From: Oscillospiraceae bacterium
Lineage (GTDB): Bacteria > Bacillota_A > Clostridia > Oscillospirales > Oscillospiraceae
Reading direction: 5' to 3'
Length of the DNA stretch: 7,862 bases
Assembly (NCBI GenBank): GCA_017627975.1
Contig: JAGAFT010000222.1
Coordinates: forward strand, 1-7,862
Part shown: piece after piece, positions 6,019-7,862 of the stretch
Layout: each line of letters starts with the position of its first letter
How positions within the stretch are numbered: position 1 is the stretch's first letter
Notes under the pieces: model-generated
What the model saw: the letters and a program-made list of their open reading frames with translations, nothing else
Told to the model about the DNA's origin: nothing
Database searches by the model: none
Program-made: the position numbers and the translations under genes

Positions 6019-6851
6019 TGAAAAAGGCCTATTCTCTCGGCCTGTATGAGAAGGCCATGCCGGATGTCTCCTGGAAGGAGAAGCTGCAGATCGCAAAAGA
6101 GGCCGGCTATGACTTTGTGGAGATCAGCATCGATGCCACGGAGGCGCGGATCTCCCGCGTGTACAGCACGAAGCAGGAGCGCCGGGAGCTGGTGAACCTC
6201 TGCTTTGACCTGGACATGCCGATCCGCACGCTCAATGCCAGCGCCCTGACCAAATACTCCCTCGGAAATCCGGATCCGGCGGTCTGTGCCAGGGGCATGG
6301 AGATCGCGGAGCGGTCCATCGAGCTGGCGGCGGATCTGGGTGTCCGGATCGTGATGATTCCGGGCTACGACGTGTATTACGAGCCGCATACCGAAGAAAC
6401 GGAACAGCGCTTCGTGAAGAATATCCGCGCGCTTACGCAGATCGCGGCCTGCGCCGGGGTCCAGCTCGGCTTTGAGACCATGGAAAACGAATTCATGAAC
6501 ACCGTGGAAAAGGGACTGCACTACATCGGACTTGTCAACTCCAATTACCTGAAGCTCTATCCCGACATCGGCAACACCACCAATGCCGCCGTGCTGCACG
6601 GAACGGACCCCATTGAGGACCTGAAAAAGGGCAGAGGACAGCTGCTGGCCCTGCACCTCAAGGAGACCTGCCCGGGGCATTACCGGGAGATCCCCTACGG
6701 AACGGGACATGTGGACTTCGAAGCCGCGGTAAAGACGGCCTGGGAACTGGGCGTGCGCCGCTATGTGACGGAATTCTGGTACAAGGACGGCGGAGAGACG
6801 CCGAAGGAGGTCTGCGCCCGCTTCACGGAGCTGCTGGACCGGCAGACCTGA
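6018..6851 (+). CDS. L-xylulose-5-phosphate (L-ribulose-5-phosphate) 3-epimerase, UlaE/SgbU family
   Basis: A 277-residue TIM-barrel epimerase that interconverts L-xylulose 5-phosphate and L-ribulose 5-phosphate, a step of ascorbate, 3-keto-L-gulonate and L-xylulose catabolism. The opening LGLYEKAMPDVSW and FVEISID, then PGYDVYYE, LYPDIGN, ALHLKETCPG and PYGTGHVDFE, run parallel to E. coli UlaE as I remember it (LGIYEKALP, AGYDVYYQ, LYPDIGN, VHVKDTKPG, PFGEGVVDFE). Metal ligands are E153, D183, H213 and E252, counting from the 6018 methionine; a start at 6015 adds one Met. Length is close to the 284-286 of the family. It directly follows and overlaps the LyxK-like kinase, whose product would be its substrate. 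The 4-epimerase that would finish the route to D-xylulose 5-phosphate is not in the window. The symbol is withheld because ulaE and sgbU are not separable from sequence alone. Confidence 0.87.
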   Translation: MKKAYSLGLYEKAMPDVSWKEKLQIAKEAGYDFVEISIDATEARISRVYSTKQERRELVNLCFDLDMPIRTLNASALTKYSLGNPDPAVCARGMEIAERSIELAADLGVRIVMIPGYDVYYEPHTEETEQRFVKNIRALTQIAACAGVQLGFETMENEFMNTVEKGLHYIGLVNSNYLKLYPDIGNTTNAAVLHGTDPIEDLKKGRGQLLALHLKETCPGHYREIPYGTGHVDFEAAVKTAWELGVRRYVTEFWYKDGGETPKEVCARFTELLDRQT

Positions 6852-6882
6852 GCGACAGGACGCGAAAGGGAAAGGAAAGTTT

Positions 6883-7862
6883 ATGAAAATCAGGAAAAAA
6901 GTTCTGGCACAGCTGAACAAGTGCTATGCCATCGCGCCGCTTTTCTACCAGGGGAAAAGACAGTTTCTTGTGGCCGCGGAGAAGGCGGACCCCTGCTATC
7001 TCTTCGACCAGGACGGAACGCTGCAGGATACGCTCTGGACCGAACCGGGCGGCGTCATGACCATGGTTCAGGTTCCGGGCACGGACGGACAGCTTCTGTC
7101 CACGGCCAGGTTCTATTCGCCGGATGAGTCGCTGGAGGCGAAGCTTGTGGTGGTAACGCCGAAGGGAAAGGGCGACTGGGAGATGCACACCCTGACCAAC
7201 ATCCCGCATGTCCACCGCTTCGACATCCTCTCCCGGGGCGGCGTGAACTGGCTCATCGTGTGCACGGTCAAATCCGGACAGGACCATCCGGAGGGCGACT
7301 GGAGCTATCCGGGAAAGGTCTATACGGCGATTCTGCCAGAGGATCTGAGCGCCTTTGACGAAGAGCATCCCCTGGAACTGTATGTCCTGAAGGAAGGCCT
7401 GCACCGCAACCACGGCTATACCCGATGCGACCGGAACGGAATCCCGGCAAGCCTGATCGCGGCGGACGAGGGCGTCTGGCGCCTGACACCGCCGGAAACT
7501 CCGGACGGGGCCTGGCAGGAGGAGCGGCTGCTGGACTGCCCGGTCAGCGACGCGGTGCTGGTGGACCTGGACGGGGACGGAGAAGACGAGCTCTGCACGC
7601 TCTCGCCCTTTCACGGAGAGAAAATCTCCGTCTGGCACCGGAAAGAAGGAGCATATGTCCCGGTATGGCATTTTGAGGAAGACGCGCCCTTTACCCATGC
7701 GATCTGCGGCGGCGTCATCGCCGGGAAGCCGACCTTCGTCGTCGGACACCGTGCCGGGAAAAAGAACTTGATGGCGGTCCGCTATGGCCACGAAAAGGCG
7801 GATTACTGCGTGACGCTGATCGATGAGGGAAGAGGCCCCGCAAACGTGATGCACTACGTCAA
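6883..7862 (+). CDS. Unrecognised beta-propeller protein with FG-GAP/VCBS-type motif (3'-partial)
   Basis: The frame starts at an ATG 6 bases after AAGGA (6872-6876), lies 31 bases after the epimerase stop, and stays open for 326 codons to the edge of the window. I do not recognise a characterised relative. The start MKIRKKVLAQLNKCYAIAP lacks the hydrophobic stretch of a signal peptide, so a cytoplasmic place is likely. The chain shows repeated blade-like units at about 14-41, 55-92, 107-149, 173-201, 220-252 and 269-300, with another starting near 317, which suggests a seven-bladed propeller. One unit holds a DxDGDG calcium-loop motif, DLDGDGEDEL (228-237). Histidines recur at similar places near unit starts: PHVHRFD (108-114), LHRNHGYTR (173-181), PFTHAICGG (269-277) and NVMHYV (321-326). 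SGQDHPEGDWSYPGK (131-145) looks like an active-site segment. Candidates by fold are an aldos-2-ulose dehydratase-like isomerase/dehydratase or a propeller lyase; both are guesses from fold and context. Confidence 0.7.
   Translation, partial: MKIRKKVLAQLNKCYAIAPLFYQGKRQFLVAAEKADPCYLFDQDGTLQDTLWTEPGGVMTMVQVPGTDGQLLSTARFYSPDESLEAKLVVVTPKGKGDWEMHTLTNIPHVHRFDILSRGGVNWLIVCTVKSGQDHPEGDWSYPGKVYTAILPEDLSAFDEEHPLELYVLKEGLHRNHGYTRCDRNGIPASLIAADEGVWRLTPPETPDGAWQEERLLDCPVSDAVLVDLDGDGEDELCTLSPFHGEKISVWHRKEGAYVPVWHFEEDAPFTHAICGGVIAGKPTFVVGHRAGKKNLMAVRYGHEKADYCVTLIDEGRGPANVMHYV

Noticed and set aside
7425..7676. Small plus-strand frame of 83 codons inside the propeller gene
   Set aside because: It is Arg/Gly-rich, has no ribosome binding site and lies out of frame within the longer gene.
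6823..7854. A 343-codon minus-strand frame opposite the propeller gene
   Set aside because: The plus-strand frame from 6883 has a ribosome binding site, blade-like repeats and an FG-GAP motif, and continues the operon; the minus frame has none of these.

Overview
The window is a run of seven complete or partial plus-strand genes plus one more cut off by the right edge, eight in all, packed head to tail with small gaps. It looks like part of one carbohydrate-catabolic operon or gene cluster of a GC-rich (about 60 %, estimated by eye) low-G+C-phylum relative, i.e. a Firmicutes/Clostridia-type bacterium, possibly from a gut community. The grounds are strong GGAGG/AGGAGG ribosome binding sites, a dehydrogenase that closely resembles the streptococcal gluconate 5-dehydrogenase, and a KDPG-aldolase tail of the kind found in Clostridia. 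The lineage is an inference. No tRNA, rRNA, CRISPR array, transposase or phage gene is visible, and no gene-free stretch exceeds about 135 bases.

Proximal module (1-3453): the C-terminal end of a probable KHG/KDPG aldolase; a PfkB-type 2-keto-3-deoxygluconate (KDG) kinase; a short-chain dehydrogenase of the gluconate 5-dehydrogenase/KduD type; and a zinc-dependent medium-chain dehydrogenase of the RspB/IdnD type. Together they fit a sugar-acid route in which an aldonate or deoxy-diketo-uronate is oxidised and reduced to a precursor of KDG, KDG is phosphorylated to KDPG, and KDPG is split to pyruvate and glyceraldehyde 3-phosphate. No dehydratase, KduI, transporter or regulator is in view. The gaps in this half carry GC-rich hairpins just after stop codons, and one gap carries a second, diverged copy of the last 39 bases of the SDR gene.

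Distal module (3535-7862): a TIM-barrel sugar isomerase/epimerase of unknown substrate, an FGGY kinase resembling L-xylulose kinase LyxK, an UlaE/SgbU-type L-xylulose-5-phosphate 3-epimerase translationally coupled to it, and the first 326 codons of an unrecognised cytoplasmic-looking beta-propeller protein with an FG-GAP calcium-loop motif. Kinase plus epimerase would turn L-xylulose into L-ribulose 5-phosphate; the final 4-epimerase (AraD/UlaF type) is not in the window.

A 14-bp stem-loop at 3467-3499 separates the two modules, and codon use changes there: the proximal genes are almost exclusively C-ending (glycine GGC), while the distal genes use GGA, GGG and CGG freely. The two modules could be joined biochemically through L-gulonate or a related C5/C3-oxidisable aldonate, but that is a hypothesis. 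The least explained parts are the propeller protein, the first TIM-barrel protein and the duplicated gene tail.
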